A DNA stretch of 32,805 nucleotides from Spirochaetaceae bacterium (lineage in GTDB: Bacteria > Spirochaetota > Spirochaetia > DSM-27196 > PWMO01): the NCBI GenBank assembly GCA_007693325.1, contig REDW01000041.1, forward strand, positions 1 through 32,805, in the 5' to 3' direction. The notes under the pieces are model-generated. The model did no database searches, was not told the origin of the DNA, and saw nothing but the letters and a program-made list of their open reading frames with translations. The number at the start of each line of letters is the position of its first letter. The stretch's first letter is position 1. The position numbers and the translations under genes were made by a program. This document shows positions 1 through 6,891 of this stretch, piece by piece.

Positions 1-4
1 ACGA

Positions 5-33
5 TTGACGTAGCGCCGGCAGCGCTTTATGAT
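5..33 (+). promoter_or_regulatory. Sigma-70 promoter of the DHOD-like gene
   Basis: TTGACG at 5-10 and TATGAT at 28-33 are separated by exactly 17 bases. Each hexamer matches the sigma-70 consensus at five of six positions. The predicted start is near 40, giving a leader of about 26 bases that includes an AAGGAG ribosome site at 54-59. Confidence 0.65.
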
Positions 34-65
34 GAGAGCCGAGCACAACCACCAAGGAGCAAGTA

Positions 66-1079
66 ATGGCTAACCTGGAATCGAAGTATATGGGCATTCC
101 CGTCAAGAATCCGTTTGTGATGGGAGCCTGCAGCCTCACTGCGCATATGGACTCCATCAAGAAGATAAACGAGATCGGCGCCGGAGCATTGGTGATTCAG
201 TCACTGTTTGAAGAGCAGGTACAGCTGCAAAAATACAAGCTGGAAGAAGATGTCCAGATGTACGACAACTGGCACGCCGAGATGACCGACATCTTTCCCG
301 ACGTAGAACACGGCGGCCCCGAAGAACACCTGATGTGGGTCAGGAAAGCAAAAGAGGTCAGCTCTATTCCGGTCATCGGCAGCTTGAATGCCATCAATAT
401 CGACACGTGGGTCGACTGGGCGGTCAAACTGGAGCAGACCGGTGTTGACGGCCTGGAACTGAACTTCTTCGCAATTCCCAACAGCTTTGACAAGAGCGCT
501 TCGGATATCGAAACAGACCAGATCGAAGCGCTGAAGGCCATCAAGAAGAAAGTCAAGATCCCGGTGTCAGTGAAACTGAGCGCCTTCTACACCAGTCCCC
601 TGGATATTATCAAGAAGATGGACGATGTAGGGGTAGCGGGGTTTGTGCTCTTCAACCGCTTCTTCCACCCCTCGTTCGACATCGAGAAAGAGACCAGCAG
701 CTTTCCGTTCAACCTGTCCAGCCCCGCAGACCACCGTCTGCCGCTGCGTTTTGTGGGTATGCTGGCTGGTAACATCAAGGGCAGCCTGTGCGCCTCCAAC
801 GGAATCCATACCGGCGCCGACGCAGTAGAAGTGCTGCTTGCCGGAGCAGATGTCTTCCAGGCAGTCAGTACCGTCTATCGTAACGGGCTGGACGTCATTG
901 CTAAGATAGTGGCCGACGTAGAAGAGTGGATGAATCGCAAGGGTTATACGAGTCTGGATGACTTCCGCGGCAAGCTCAGCGTGGGGCGCAATCCGGACCG
1001 CTTTGCCTACAAGCGCGCTCAGTACGTACGTATGCTGCTGCGCAGCGATGAATACATCAAGCGTCCCACACTGATATAA
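66..1079 (+). CDS. Dihydroorotate dehydrogenase-like flavoprotein
   Basis: This 337-aa protein looks like an FMN-binding TIM barrel of the dihydroorotate dehydrogenase superfamily. The start (KYMGIPVKNPFVMGACSLT) matches the opening beta strand of that family, and a late GIHTGADAVEVLLAGADVFQ stretch matches its phosphate-binding region. It carries the LFNRFFHPSFDIE segment seen in the so-called DHOD-like branch, whose reaction is not established, so it should not be taken as PyrD. No pyrK or other pyrimidine gene is adjacent. The ATG at 66 follows an AAGGAG at a good distance and sits behind a strong promoter. galM starts 8 bases downstream but appears to have its own promoter overlapping this stop codon. 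Superfamily is fairly certain; substrate is unknown. Confidence 0.85.
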   Translation: MANLESKYMGIPVKNPFVMGACSLTAHMDSIKKINEIGAGALVIQSLFEEQVQLQKYKLEEDVQMYDNWHAEMTDIFPDVEHGGPEEHLMWVRKAKEVSSIPVIGSLNAINIDTWVDWAVKLEQTGVDGLELNFFAIPNSFDKSASDIETDQIEALKAIKKKVKIPVSVKLSAFYTSPLDIIKKMDDVGVAGFVLFNRFFHPSFDIEKETSSFPFNLSSPADHRLPLRFVGMLAGNIKGSLCASNGIHTGADAVEVLLAGADVFQAVSTVYRNGLDVIAKIVADVEEWMNRKGYTSLDDFRGKLSVGRNPDRFAYKRAQYVRMLLRSDEYIKRPTLI

Positions 1080-1080
1080 T
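1072..1080 (+). promoter_or_regulatory. Extended -10 promoter for galM, predicted leaderless
   Basis: TGATATAAT is a perfect extended -10 element (TG, one base, TATAAT), with the TATAAT at 1075-1080 overlapping the stop codon of the upstream gene. Exactly six bases separate it from the ATG at 1087, so transcription would begin at the A of the start codon. There is no Shine-Dalgarno in these bases and no good -35 box. Confidence 0.55.
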
Positions 1081-1086
1081 TGCTGC

Positions 1087-2139
1087 ATGACAGTTGAGAA
1101 GAGTCCCTTCGGCACAATGCCGAAGGGACAGCCGGTCGAACGATTGACCGTCACAAACGGCAACGGGTTTCGCATCGGCATGATCTCGTACGGCGCTACG
1201 CTTGTTTCGGTACAAGTTCCCGGCGCTACAGGGCAGCCCGTAGAGACCACGCTCGGTTTCGATTCACTCAAAGGATACCTCGGCGCGCATCCCTACTTCG
1301 GTGCAACCGTTGGCCGTTACGCCGACCGGATTGCTGCCGGCACGTTCTCCATCGGCAAGAAACGGGTAACGCTGCCCAGGAACGCAGGCGGCAACACGCT
1401 GCACGGCGGGCCGGGGGGCTTCAGCCGCCGCCTCTGGAGTGCCGAACTGTTTGGTGATGACAGCAGCGCCGGCGTACGCTTCAGCCGCACCAGCGCCCAC
1501 GGTGAAGAAGGCTTCCCGGGCACACTCGAGGTGACGGTTACCTACGCCCTCAACGAAGAGAACGAACTGCTGTTTGACTACCGGGCAACAACCGACCGGA
1601 CTACCGCTGTCAACCTGACAAATCACGCCTACTGGAACCTGGCCGGAGCCGGCAGCGGCAGCGTTCTGGATCACGAGCTGACGCTTCACGCAGACCGCTA
1701 TCTGCCGGTGGGTCGGGACTCAATCCCTACCGGAGAGATCACGCCGGTCACTGGCAGCGCTTTTGACTTCACTCAGGCAAAACGCATCGGCCGGCAGATA
1801 GACCAGGTTGGCGACGGCTACGACCATTTCTACGTGGTGCACAGCGAGGCAGCGGTCACAGACGCAGTGGCGGCCATGCGCCACATTGCAACACTCGTTG
1901 ATCCCGCATCGGGACGCGGTATGCAGGTACTATCAACGCAGGCGGGGGTACAGTTTTACTGTGGTAACGAGCTGAAGGGCAGCAAGGACCGTAACGGAAC
2001 GCTGCATAACCACGACGCGCTCTGCCTCGAGACAGAGGGCTTTCCCAACGCGGTCAATGAACCTCAGTTTCCCAGCGCCCTGCTGGAACCGGGGCAGGTC
2101 TACCACCACCGCACTATCCATCGGTTCTTCTTTCGCTGA
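1087..2139 (+). CDS. galM: Aldose 1-epimerase (galactose mutarotase)
   Basis: The 350-aa protein has the full length and motifs of GalM, the cytoplasmic enzyme that interconverts alpha and beta anomers of aldohexoses such as galactose and glucose. Visible are GGNTLHGGPGGF with the first catalytic His (about residue 106), NLTNHAYWNLAG with the second His (about 180), and CLETEGFPNA with the catalytic Glu (about 315). No signal peptide is seen. The ATG at 1087 lacks a Shine-Dalgarno and lies six bases after a TATAAT, so it may be read from a leaderless mRNA or by coupling from the gene 8 bases upstream. The rest of a Leloir operon is absent, so it probably serves general sugar uptake. Confidence 0.93.
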   Translation: MTVEKSPFGTMPKGQPVERLTVTNGNGFRIGMISYGATLVSVQVPGATGQPVETTLGFDSLKGYLGAHPYFGATVGRYADRIAAGTFSIGKKRVTLPRNAGGNTLHGGPGGFSRRLWSAELFGDDSSAGVRFSRTSAHGEEGFPGTLEVTVTYALNEENELLFDYRATTDRTTAVNLTNHAYWNLAGAGSGSVLDHELTLHADRYLPVGRDSIPTGEITPVTGSAFDFTQAKRIGRQIDQVGDGYDHFYVVHSEAAVTDAVAAMRHIATLVDPASGRGMQVLSTQAGVQFYCGNELKGSKDRNGTLHNHDALCLETEGFPNAVNEPQFPSALLEPGQVYHHRTIHRFFFR

Positions 2140-2170
2140 GCTTGTCTAAGCCTGACGCCAGGCGCACGCA

Positions 2171-2206
2171 AAAAAGGCGGCCGCCGGAACGGCGGCCGTT
2201 ATTATT
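2171..2206. terminator. Bidirectional terminator between galM and dnaK
   Basis: A 9-bp GC stem (2178-2186 with 2190-2198, loop GAA) separates two convergent genes. On the minus strand it is followed by CC and six T residues, a classic intrinsic terminator for dnaK. On the plus strand the tail is TTATTATT, a weaker terminator for galM. Confidence 0.85.
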
Positions 2207-2210
2207 GCTT

Positions 2211-4109
2211 CTACTCCTCGTTGACAACCTCGTACTCGGCGTCCTCGTAGTTCTCACCGCCGGACTGCTGTGAGGTGCCCGTGGAGCCATCATCGGTGCT
2301 GTTAGCCGAAGCGGCGGCCGCTGCCTGGCCCAGCCTCTGCGCCGCAGCCTGCAACGCCTCGGTCTTGGCCCTTATGGCAGCGCTGTCCTCTCCGTCCATG
2401 ACTGCCTTGAGCTCGTCCACCGCCCGGCTGACCTCGGCGCGGTCTGCTTCGCTGACTTTGTCTCCCAGCTCAGCGAGCGTCTTCTCGGTTGTGTAGACAA
2501 GGCTGTCGGCAACGTTGCGCGCCTCAACCCTTTCGCGGGCGCTGCGGTCTTCGGCTGCGTGTTGCTCGGCATCCTGCACCATCTTGTTGATCTCTTCCTC
2601 GCTCAGGCCCGAAGATGCCTCGATCCTGATCTTCTGCTGCTTGCCGGTTCCCAGATCCTTGGCCGAAACATTGACAATACCGTTGGCATCTATGTCAAAG
2701 CTGACCTCGATCTGCGGTACACCGCGCGGTGCCGGCGGTATTCCCACCAGCTCAAAACGACCGAGCGTACGGTTCTGCGAGGCCATCTCACGCTCGCCCT
2801 GCAGCACGTGCACGGTAACCGCGGTCTGGTTGTCCTCGGCGGTTGAGAACACCTCGCTCTTCTTGGTCGGGATGGTCGTGTTGCGCTCTATCAGCTTGGT
2901 GAATACGCCACCGAGGGTCTCGATACCCAGCGACAGCGGCGTTACATCCAGCAGCAGCACATCGTTGACCTCACCGCCAAGCACGCCGGCCTGGATCGCA
3001 GCCCCCATAGCCACAACCTCATCGGGATTTACTCCCTTGTGCGGCTCGCGGCCAAAGATTTCCCGCACCAGCTGCTGGACGCGTGGTATGCGGGTTGAAC
3101 CGCCTACCAGGATCACCTCGTTTATGTCTCCCGGCTTCATACCGGCGTCCTTCAGAGCCGCCAGGCACGGTTCGCGGGTCTTCATCACCAGGTCTTCGAT
3201 CAGCTGCTCAAACTTGGCGCGGCTCAGGCTGTAGTTGAGGTGCTTGGGACCCTGCGCGTCAGCCGTGATGAACGGCAGATTGATGTCCGTGCTCTGCGCA
3301 CTCGACAGTTCTTTCTTGGCGTTCTCGGCGGCCTCCTTGAGGCGCTGCAGCGCCATGCGGTCCTGCGACAGATCAATTGCGTAGTCATTCTTGAAGCTCT
3401 GCACCAGCCAGTCGATAATGAGCTGATCAAAATTGTCACCGCCCAGGTGCGTATCACCCTTGGTCGAGCGCACTTCAAAGACGTTGTCGCCCAGTTCCAG
3501 AATCGAGATGTCGAACGTACCACCGCCCAGATCGTACACGGCGATCTTCTCTTCCTTGCCGCTCTTGCCAAATCCATACGCCAGCGCCGCCGCGGTGGGC
3601 TCGTTGACTATGCGCTTGACCTCCAGCCCCGCGATGCGTCCTGCGTCCTTGGTCGCCTGACGCTGCGAGTCATTGAAGTAGGCTGGAACGGTAATCACGG
3701 CATCGGTTATCTTTTCGCCCAGGTAGTCCTCGGCGGTTGCCTTCATCTTCTGCAGGATAGCGGCCGAGATTTCCGGCGGGGTGTGCTCCTTGCCGCCCGC
3801 GCTGACGCGCACGTCGCCGTTCTTGCCGCTGACCACCTTGTACGGCACCATCGAGATTTCCTGCTCTACTTCCTGGTAGCGCCGGCCCATGAATCGCTTG
3901 ATCGAAGACACGGTGTTCTCAGGGTTGGTCACCATCTGGTTACGCGCCGGCTGACCGATCAGCCGCTCACCCTTGGCGCTAAACGCCACCACCGACGGGG
4001 TGGTGCGCTGTCCTTCGGTATTCTGTATAACAATCGGGTCACCACCTTCCATAACGGCCACAACCGAGTTGGTGGTTCCCAGGTCTATTCCAATTATTCT
4101 GTTTGCCAT
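2211..4109 (-). CDS. dnaK: Chaperone protein DnaK (Hsp70)
   Basis: The 632-aa protein is a full-length bacterial Hsp70, an ATP-driven cytoplasmic chaperone working with DnaJ and GrpE. It opens with [10 protein letters not shown] (phosphate loop 1), has [13 protein letters not shown] (phosphate loop 2), [11 protein letters not shown] (adenosine motif) and the interdomain linker [13 protein letters not shown], then the substrate-binding domain and a helical lid ending in a Gly/Ser-rich, acidic tail (EYEVVNEE). The ATG at 4109 follows GAGGAGG. Unusually, it is the last gene behind two small heat-shock genes and has no grpE or dnaJ beside it, and no CIRCE element is present. A strong hairpin sits in the leader. 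The operon appears to be driven by a sigma-54-type promoter. Confidence 0.98.
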   Translation of the reverse strand: MANRIIGIDLGTTNSVVAVMEGGDPIVIQNTEGQRTTPSVVAFSAKGERLIGQPARNQMVTNPENTVSSIKRFMGRRYQEVEQEISMVPYKVVSGKNGDVRVSAGGKEHTPPEISAAILQKMKATAEDYLGEKITDAVITVPAYFNDSQRQATKDAGRIAGLEVKRIVNEPTAAALAYGFGKSGKEEKIAVYDLGGGTFDISILELGDNVFEVRSTKGDTHLGGDNFDQLIIDWLVQSFKNDYAIDLSQDRMALQRLKEAAENAKKELSSAQSTDINLPFITADAQGPKHLNYSLSRAKFEQLIEDLVMKTREPCLAALKDAGMKPGDINEVILVGGSTRIPRVQQLVREIFGREPHKGVNPDEVVAMGAAIQAGVLGGEVNDVLLLDVTPLSLGIETLGGVFTKLIERNTTIPTKKSEVFSTAEDNQTAVTVHVLQGEREMASQNRTLGRFELVGIPPAPRGVPQIEVSFDIDANGIVNVSAKDLGTGKQQKIRIEASSGLSEEEINKMVQDAEQHAAEDRSARERVEARNVADSLVYTTEKTLAELGDKVSEADRAEVSRAVDELKAVMDGEDSAAIRAKTEALQAAAQRLGQAAAAASANSTDDGSTGTSQQSGGENYEDAEYEVVNEE

Positions 4110-4127
4110 AATGGCCTCCTCAATCCC

Positions 4128-4158
4128 CAGCCGCGGGGACTCAGCGTCCCCGCGGCTG
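4128..4158. other. Strong hairpin in the hsp20-dnaK spacer
   Basis: A perfect 13-bp inverted repeat (4128-4140 with 4146-4158, loop TCAGC) lies 19 bases before the dnaK start, just upstream of its ribosome site. Read on the minus strand it has no T tract after it, so it is not an ordinary terminator for the operon. Read on the plus strand it is followed, after six bases, by seven T residues (4165-4171), which would stop antisense transcription. A second smaller hairpin (4182-4187 with 4193-4198) lies in the same 94-base spacer. It could adjust the ratio of Hsp20 to DnaK by RNA processing, stability or partial attenuation. Confidence 0.7.
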
Positions 4159-4203
4159 ATGTGATTTTTTTACTTTCTGCGGCGCCGTTTACCGGCGCTC
4201 TGC

Positions 4204-4569
4204 TCAGCGCGCTTTTACTTCAATTTTGCGCGGCTTGACGGCTTCTTTCAGATGCAGCGTAACGGTCAATATTCCGCGCTCCATCCTGGCGTCGATTCGC
4301 TCCCGGTCAATGGTATCATCCAGCGTGTAGGTCTGCGCAAAATCACCGCGCACGCGCTCGCGAATGACGTATGACTGGTCTTCGTCGTGCATATCCCGAT
4401 GACCGCGGACAAACAGCTGGTCATTCTCGATACGCAGCTCGATGTTATCTTTGGTGACCCCCGGCATCTCCAGCCGCAGCATCACCTTGCCTTCTTCTTC
4501 CCAGATGTTTCCTACCGGACGTACGGTCCGGCGCGTTTCCAGTTCCTTGTTGGTTGCCGTTGTAGCCAT
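4204..4569 (-). CDS. Small heat-shock protein, Hsp20/alpha-crystallin family (second gene)
   Basis: This 121-aa protein is almost entirely an alpha-crystallin domain, an ATP-independent holdase that keeps unfolding proteins soluble for DnaK. It shows LRLEMPGVTKDNIELRI (beta strands 2-3), ERGILTVTL, the usual GVLT-type motif, and a C-terminal KIEV, an I-x-V anchor that docks into neighbouring subunits. The N-terminal arm is short (about 25 residues). The ATG at 4569 follows AAGGAGG. It lies 25 bases after the first hsp20 gene, and the two proteins differ enough to suggest an old duplication or hetero-oligomer partners. Confidence 0.92.
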   Translation of the reverse strand: MATTATNKELETRRTVRPVGNIWEEEGKVMLRLEMPGVTKDNIELRIENDQLFVRGHRDMHDEDQSYVIRERVRGDFAQTYTLDDTIDRERIDARMERGILTVTLHLKEAVKPRKIEVKAR

Positions 4570-4594
4570 ATTGTTCTTCCTCCTTGTATTCCTG

Positions 4595-5050
4595 TCAGGT
4601 TACGTTTACCGAAATCTGTCGCGGCTTGACCTCTTCGCGCTTGGGCAACTGAATGCGCAAGACACCGTCGGCCATTTCAGCCTGGATCTTGTCGGGGTCC
4701 ACGCTCTTGGGCAGCGAAAGCGTCCGCTGGAAGCTTCCGGCCCACTCCTCCTTGCGGAAGATCTTGGCCTTCTCACCGCGCTCGGACATCTTCTTCTCGC
4801 CCTTGATAGTCAACACATTGCTGGCAATCGAGACATCCACATCCTTCTGATCCACTCCGGGCAGGTCACAGAACACGATGAAGTGATCGTTCTGCTCGGC
4901 AACGTCGATGGCTGGAGAGGTAGCACGATCGAACAGTCCCATGCTGCGGTCATTGTAGTCGAGATCAAACAGATGGTTGATTTCGTTCTGCAGCCTCTCG
5001 AGCTCCTGTCCCGGGTCAAATCCGGGTGTTCTCCAACGTACCAGATTCAT
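4595..5050 (-). CDS. Small heat-shock protein, Hsp20/alpha-crystallin family (first gene)
   Basis: The 151-aa protein is a typical class A-like small Hsp: an N-terminal arm of about 45 residues (MNLVRWRTPGFDPGQELERL), an alpha-crystallin domain with FIVFCDLPGVDQKDVDVSI and DGVLRIQLPK, and a C-terminal QISV (I-x-V) anchor. A longer reading from 5089 exists, but the ATG at 5050 is preferred because it directly follows the ribosome site GAGGAGGGAGG and starts the conserved sequence. It is the first gene of an hsp20-hsp20-dnaK operon behind a -24/-12 promoter, with a leader of about 60 bases containing two hairpins. Confidence 0.93.
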   Translation of the reverse strand: MNLVRWRTPGFDPGQELERLQNEINHLFDLDYNDRSMGLFDRATSPAIDVAEQNDHFIVFCDLPGVDQKDVDVSIASNVLTIKGEKKMSERGEKAKIFRKEEWAGSFQRTLSLPKSVDPDKIQAEMADGVLRIQLPKREEVKPRQISVNVT

Positions 5051-5063
5051 AGCCTCCCTCCTC

Positions 5064-5094
5064 GATACCGAAGTATCCCCGGGCAGCACCCGGG
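5064..5094 (-). promoter_or_regulatory. Two hairpins in the hsp20 leader
   Basis: In the minus-strand leader a 6-bp GC hairpin (CCCGGG arms at 5078-5083 and 5089-5094, five-base loop) is followed at once by GATAC-TTCG-GTATC (5064-5077), a five-bp stem closed by a C(UUCG)G tetraloop, then the ribosome site. The hairpins abut the ribosome site without covering it. They may stabilise the mRNA or help make a heat-responsive leader; a true RNA thermometer is not shown. Confidence 0.5.
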
Positions 5095-5121
5095 CTTGGT
5101 TATGTTATTCACCTGTTATAT

Positions 5122-5138
5122 TGCAATTAACGTGCCAA
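5122..5138 (-). promoter_or_regulatory. Sigma-54 (-24/-12) promoter of hsp20-hsp20-dnaK
   Basis: On the minus strand the sequence is TTGGCACG-TTAA-TTGCA. The consensus is YTGGCACGRNNNTTGCW, and every position but the weakly conserved R agrees, with the invariant GG and GC separated by exactly ten bases. The predicted transcription start is near 5111, about 60 bases before the hsp20 ATG. Sigma-54 promoters need an enhancer-binding activator; no clear activator site was recognised upstream. Confidence 0.75.
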
Positions 5139-5141
5139 GAT

Positions 5142-5170
5142 TTGACGCGCCCTTGAGGATAGTGTATATC
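5142..5170 (+). promoter_or_regulatory. Sigma-70-like promoter diverging from the hsp20 promoter
   Basis: TTGACG (5142-5147), a 17-base spacer and TATATC (5165-5170) form a good plus-strand promoter placed back to back with the -24/-12 element. Its predicted start, about 5177, is five bases before an ATG at 5182. The transcript would run antisense into the 150-aa gene at 5327-5779. Confidence 0.45.
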
Positions 5171-5181
5171 TTTCTGATTTA

Positions 5182-5310
5182 ATGAATTACAGCGGTTTTG
5201 AGCTGCGGCTGGCGCTGCCGGGACGCGGGCAGAGCGCCGCCCGCAACGGTAATCTGTATCGCTTTGATCCGCAGCGCCGCAGAACAGCGTGGGCTGCTGT
5301 ATCAGAATGA
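5182..5310 (+). CDS. Candidate 42-aa small protein, function unknown
   Basis: A short reading frame starts with MNYSGFELRLALPG and ends with WAAVSE. It is rich in Arg, Ala and Gly, has no membrane segment and resembles no family I recognise. The only support is position: a good sigma-70-like promoter ends 11 bases before the ATG, which would give a nearly leaderless mRNA like those inferred for other genes here, and no Shine-Dalgarno is present. Its stop codon lies in the loop of a hairpin. It may equally be the chance start of a non-coding or antisense RNA. Confidence 0.3.
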   Translation: MNYSGFELRLALPGRGQSAARNGNLYRFDPQRRRTAWAAVSE

Positions 5311-5319
5311 CACAGCAGC
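5293..5319. terminator. Hairpin between convergent transcripts (no T tract)
   Basis: An 11-bp stem with one mismatch (5293-5303 with 5309-5319, loop AGAAT; the mismatch can form a G-U wobble on the minus-strand RNA) lies eight bases beyond the stop of the minus-strand 150-aa gene and holds the stop of the candidate 42-aa frame in its loop. Neither strand has a T run after it, so it is at best a weak terminator or a 3'-end stabiliser. Confidence 0.4.
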
Positions 5320-5326
5320 CGATGCG

Positions 5327-5779
5327 CTATTCGCGGCAGCTCTCGATGACCTTGAAGAAGGCGTCGGTCTTGGACTCCACAAAGAAGCGCAACGTCTGCA
5401 GCGACGCATCGGCTTCCACGTACTCAAGCGCAAACACCGGTGGCGTTGCCGACAGCAGGCGCTTGAGAAACGAGCTCTCGCGGTGCAGCTCAACACCCTT
5501 GATGCGGTCCATCGGCACCGAGAAATAGATTTCCTTGTCCGCCGCGCCTTTTGAACCGCTGGTCAGCGAGCTGAACCAGTTCTGGCGCGGAAAATGGCGA
5601 AAGTAGAGTGCGCGTTCGGTAAGGAAAAACAGGCCCCAGATCTGGGCGATGGAATCCGCTTCAGCGCAGCCGGACAGGCACCTCCCCATCGCGTAGACAA
5701 TAACTTCTTCGCCGAGCTCTTCTTCGGTCTTGTCCCAGAACGCCTTGACGTCCTGGTCCTGCTTCTGTCGTTCAGCCAT
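5327..5779 (-). CDS. Conserved-looking 150-aa protein of unknown function, possibly GRAM/PH-like
   Basis: The protein begins with a charged helix (MAERQKQDQDVKAFWDKTEEELG), then alternates hydrophobic strands such as WGLFFLTERALYFRHF and the stretch IYFSVPMDRIKGVEL, and ends in a helix. A strand-rich body with an L-T-x-x-x-L-Y-F pattern followed by a P-x-x-x-I-x-x-V turn resembles GRAM or bacterial PH-like domains, which bind lipids or partners, but this is a pattern impression only. No signal peptide or membrane segment is seen. It is the last gene of the sugar operon, 30 bases after the isomerase gene, with GTGAGG before its ATG. A link to sugar metabolism is not indicated by its sequence. 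Confidence 0.75.
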   Translation of the reverse strand: MAERQKQDQDVKAFWDKTEEELGEEVIVYAMGRCLSGCAEADSIAQIWGLFFLTERALYFRHFPRQNWFSSLTSGSKGAADKEIYFSVPMDRIKGVELHRESSFLKRLLSATPPVFALEYVEADASLQTLRFFVESKTDAFFKVIESCRE

Positions 5780-5809
5780 GCCTCACTATACCATATCCGC
5801 GGCCAACGA

Positions 5810-6841
5810 TCACGCTCCCAGCAGCAGTTTCATGACGTACATCTCCAGTCCCTCGTAATCGCGGGCCTCGATGAACTGGCGCTGAATCTTGTAATCAAAC
5901 GCCGCAACCTTCTGCTCCAGCAGCCGTACCATCTGCAGACTGTTCTTGAGATGCTCGTAACAGAGCTCCACCTTTTGCGTGCGCATAGCCTTGACGTCGA
6001 GTCCGACGTACTCACCGCGCGCACCGAAGTCATTTTCCACAAGTACGCGAACCTGGTTGAACGCCTGCCTCAGGTTCTCAGCGCCAAACGCCTTGTCCTG
6101 ATCGTACTTCATCCCGTTCTGATCGTTGAGGTGAACACCGAACAGTTTGCCGAGTGCCAGCGCAAACGCCATCTCGTTGGCCGGATCCAATCCGGCGAGT
6201 GTAGCGTGAGCGCTCTCTACCAGCCCACCAACGCGCGGTGGATCAATAGTCTCAGCCGACAACGCCAGGGCGTGTCCCATAGTGGGTGCAAAACTGCGGT
6301 CGATCGGTTCGTTCGGCTTGGGCTCGATGAAGATCCGGATTGTTCCGTCGTAATCGAGGACGCGGTTGAGCCCCTCTATCATCCGATGGACCCCGGCGTG
6401 CATGTCTTTGCTCTCGGCGCACAGCGTTCCCTCGCGCGCGTACCAGAATCCCAGCAGATCGCAGCCGATTTCGCGGCACAGATCAACCGCACGCAACGAT
6501 CGTTCACTCGCGTACTCGCGCTCGGCCTCGCTGTTGGAGGTAAACGCGCCGTCGATGGTCCGTGGCGACTCCCACAACCTCGGAGCAACAAACTCGGCTT
6601 TGAGCCCGTGATCGTCCAGCATCTGCTTGACCTGTCTGGCGGTTGCGGTGATCTCGGACGCGCTCTTGGTGTCTATCTCGGGCACCACATCATCATCGTG
6701 GAACTGGACCGCATCAAAACCGATCTTCTTGAAGTTGGCCAGCTTCTCGGCAAAAGCGATTGTCGGCCGTACCGCCGGGCCAAAGACGTCCGCGCCTTCG
6801 TGGATATTCCAGGGACCTACTGAAAACCTGAACTTCGACAT
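5810..6841 (-). CDS. Xylose-isomerase-like sugar isomerase, atypical metal site
   Basis: The 343-aa protein is a TIM barrel of the xylose isomerase family, closest to the short actinobacterial type. It has the active-site FHDDDVVPE (His48), IEPKPNEP (Glu173, Lys175), GGLVESAH (Glu209, His212), KYDQD (Asp247, Asp249) and Asp282. By comparison with Streptomyces enzymes, the metal-1 ligand Asp245 is His237 here (KLFGVHLND). It also ends about 45 residues early, lacking most of the C-terminal arm that clasps the tetramer. The family converts aldoses to ketoses with two divalent metals; the substrate here may not be xylose. The ATG follows AGGAGGAG. The gene sits in an operon with a PfkB kinase and a SorE-like dehydrogenase, so it likely supplies a ketose. 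Confidence 0.85.
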   Translation of the reverse strand: MSKFRFSVGPWNIHEGADVFGPAVRPTIAFAEKLANFKKIGFDAVQFHDDDVVPEIDTKSASEITATARQVKQMLDDHGLKAEFVAPRLWESPRTIDGAFTSNSEAEREYASERSLRAVDLCREIGCDLLGFWYAREGTLCAESKDMHAGVHRMIEGLNRVLDYDGTIRIFIEPKPNEPIDRSFAPTMGHALALSAETIDPPRVGGLVESAHATLAGLDPANEMAFALALGKLFGVHLNDQNGMKYDQDKAFGAENLRQAFNQVRVLVENDFGARGEYVGLDVKAMRTQKVELCYEHLKNSLQMVRLLEQKVAAFDYKIQRQFIEARDYEGLEMYVMKLLLGA

Positions 6842-6891
6842 GCTCTCCTCCTGCTGGATACGATGTTATCGCCTTATCGCCCGGTTACGTG

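Noticed and set aside
567-1271. 234-codon minus-strand frame across the DHOD-like and galM genes
   Set aside because: It spans two real plus-strand genes and carries no motif.
3240-4238. 332-codon open frame antisense to dnaK
   Set aside because: It is a shadow of dnaK, with no recognisable motif, and runs into the dnaK spacer hairpin.
5051-5181. CIRCE (HrcA) element upstream of the chaperone operon
   Set aside because: No TTAGCACTC-N9-GAGTGCTAA-like repeat is present; the palindromes seen are unrelated.
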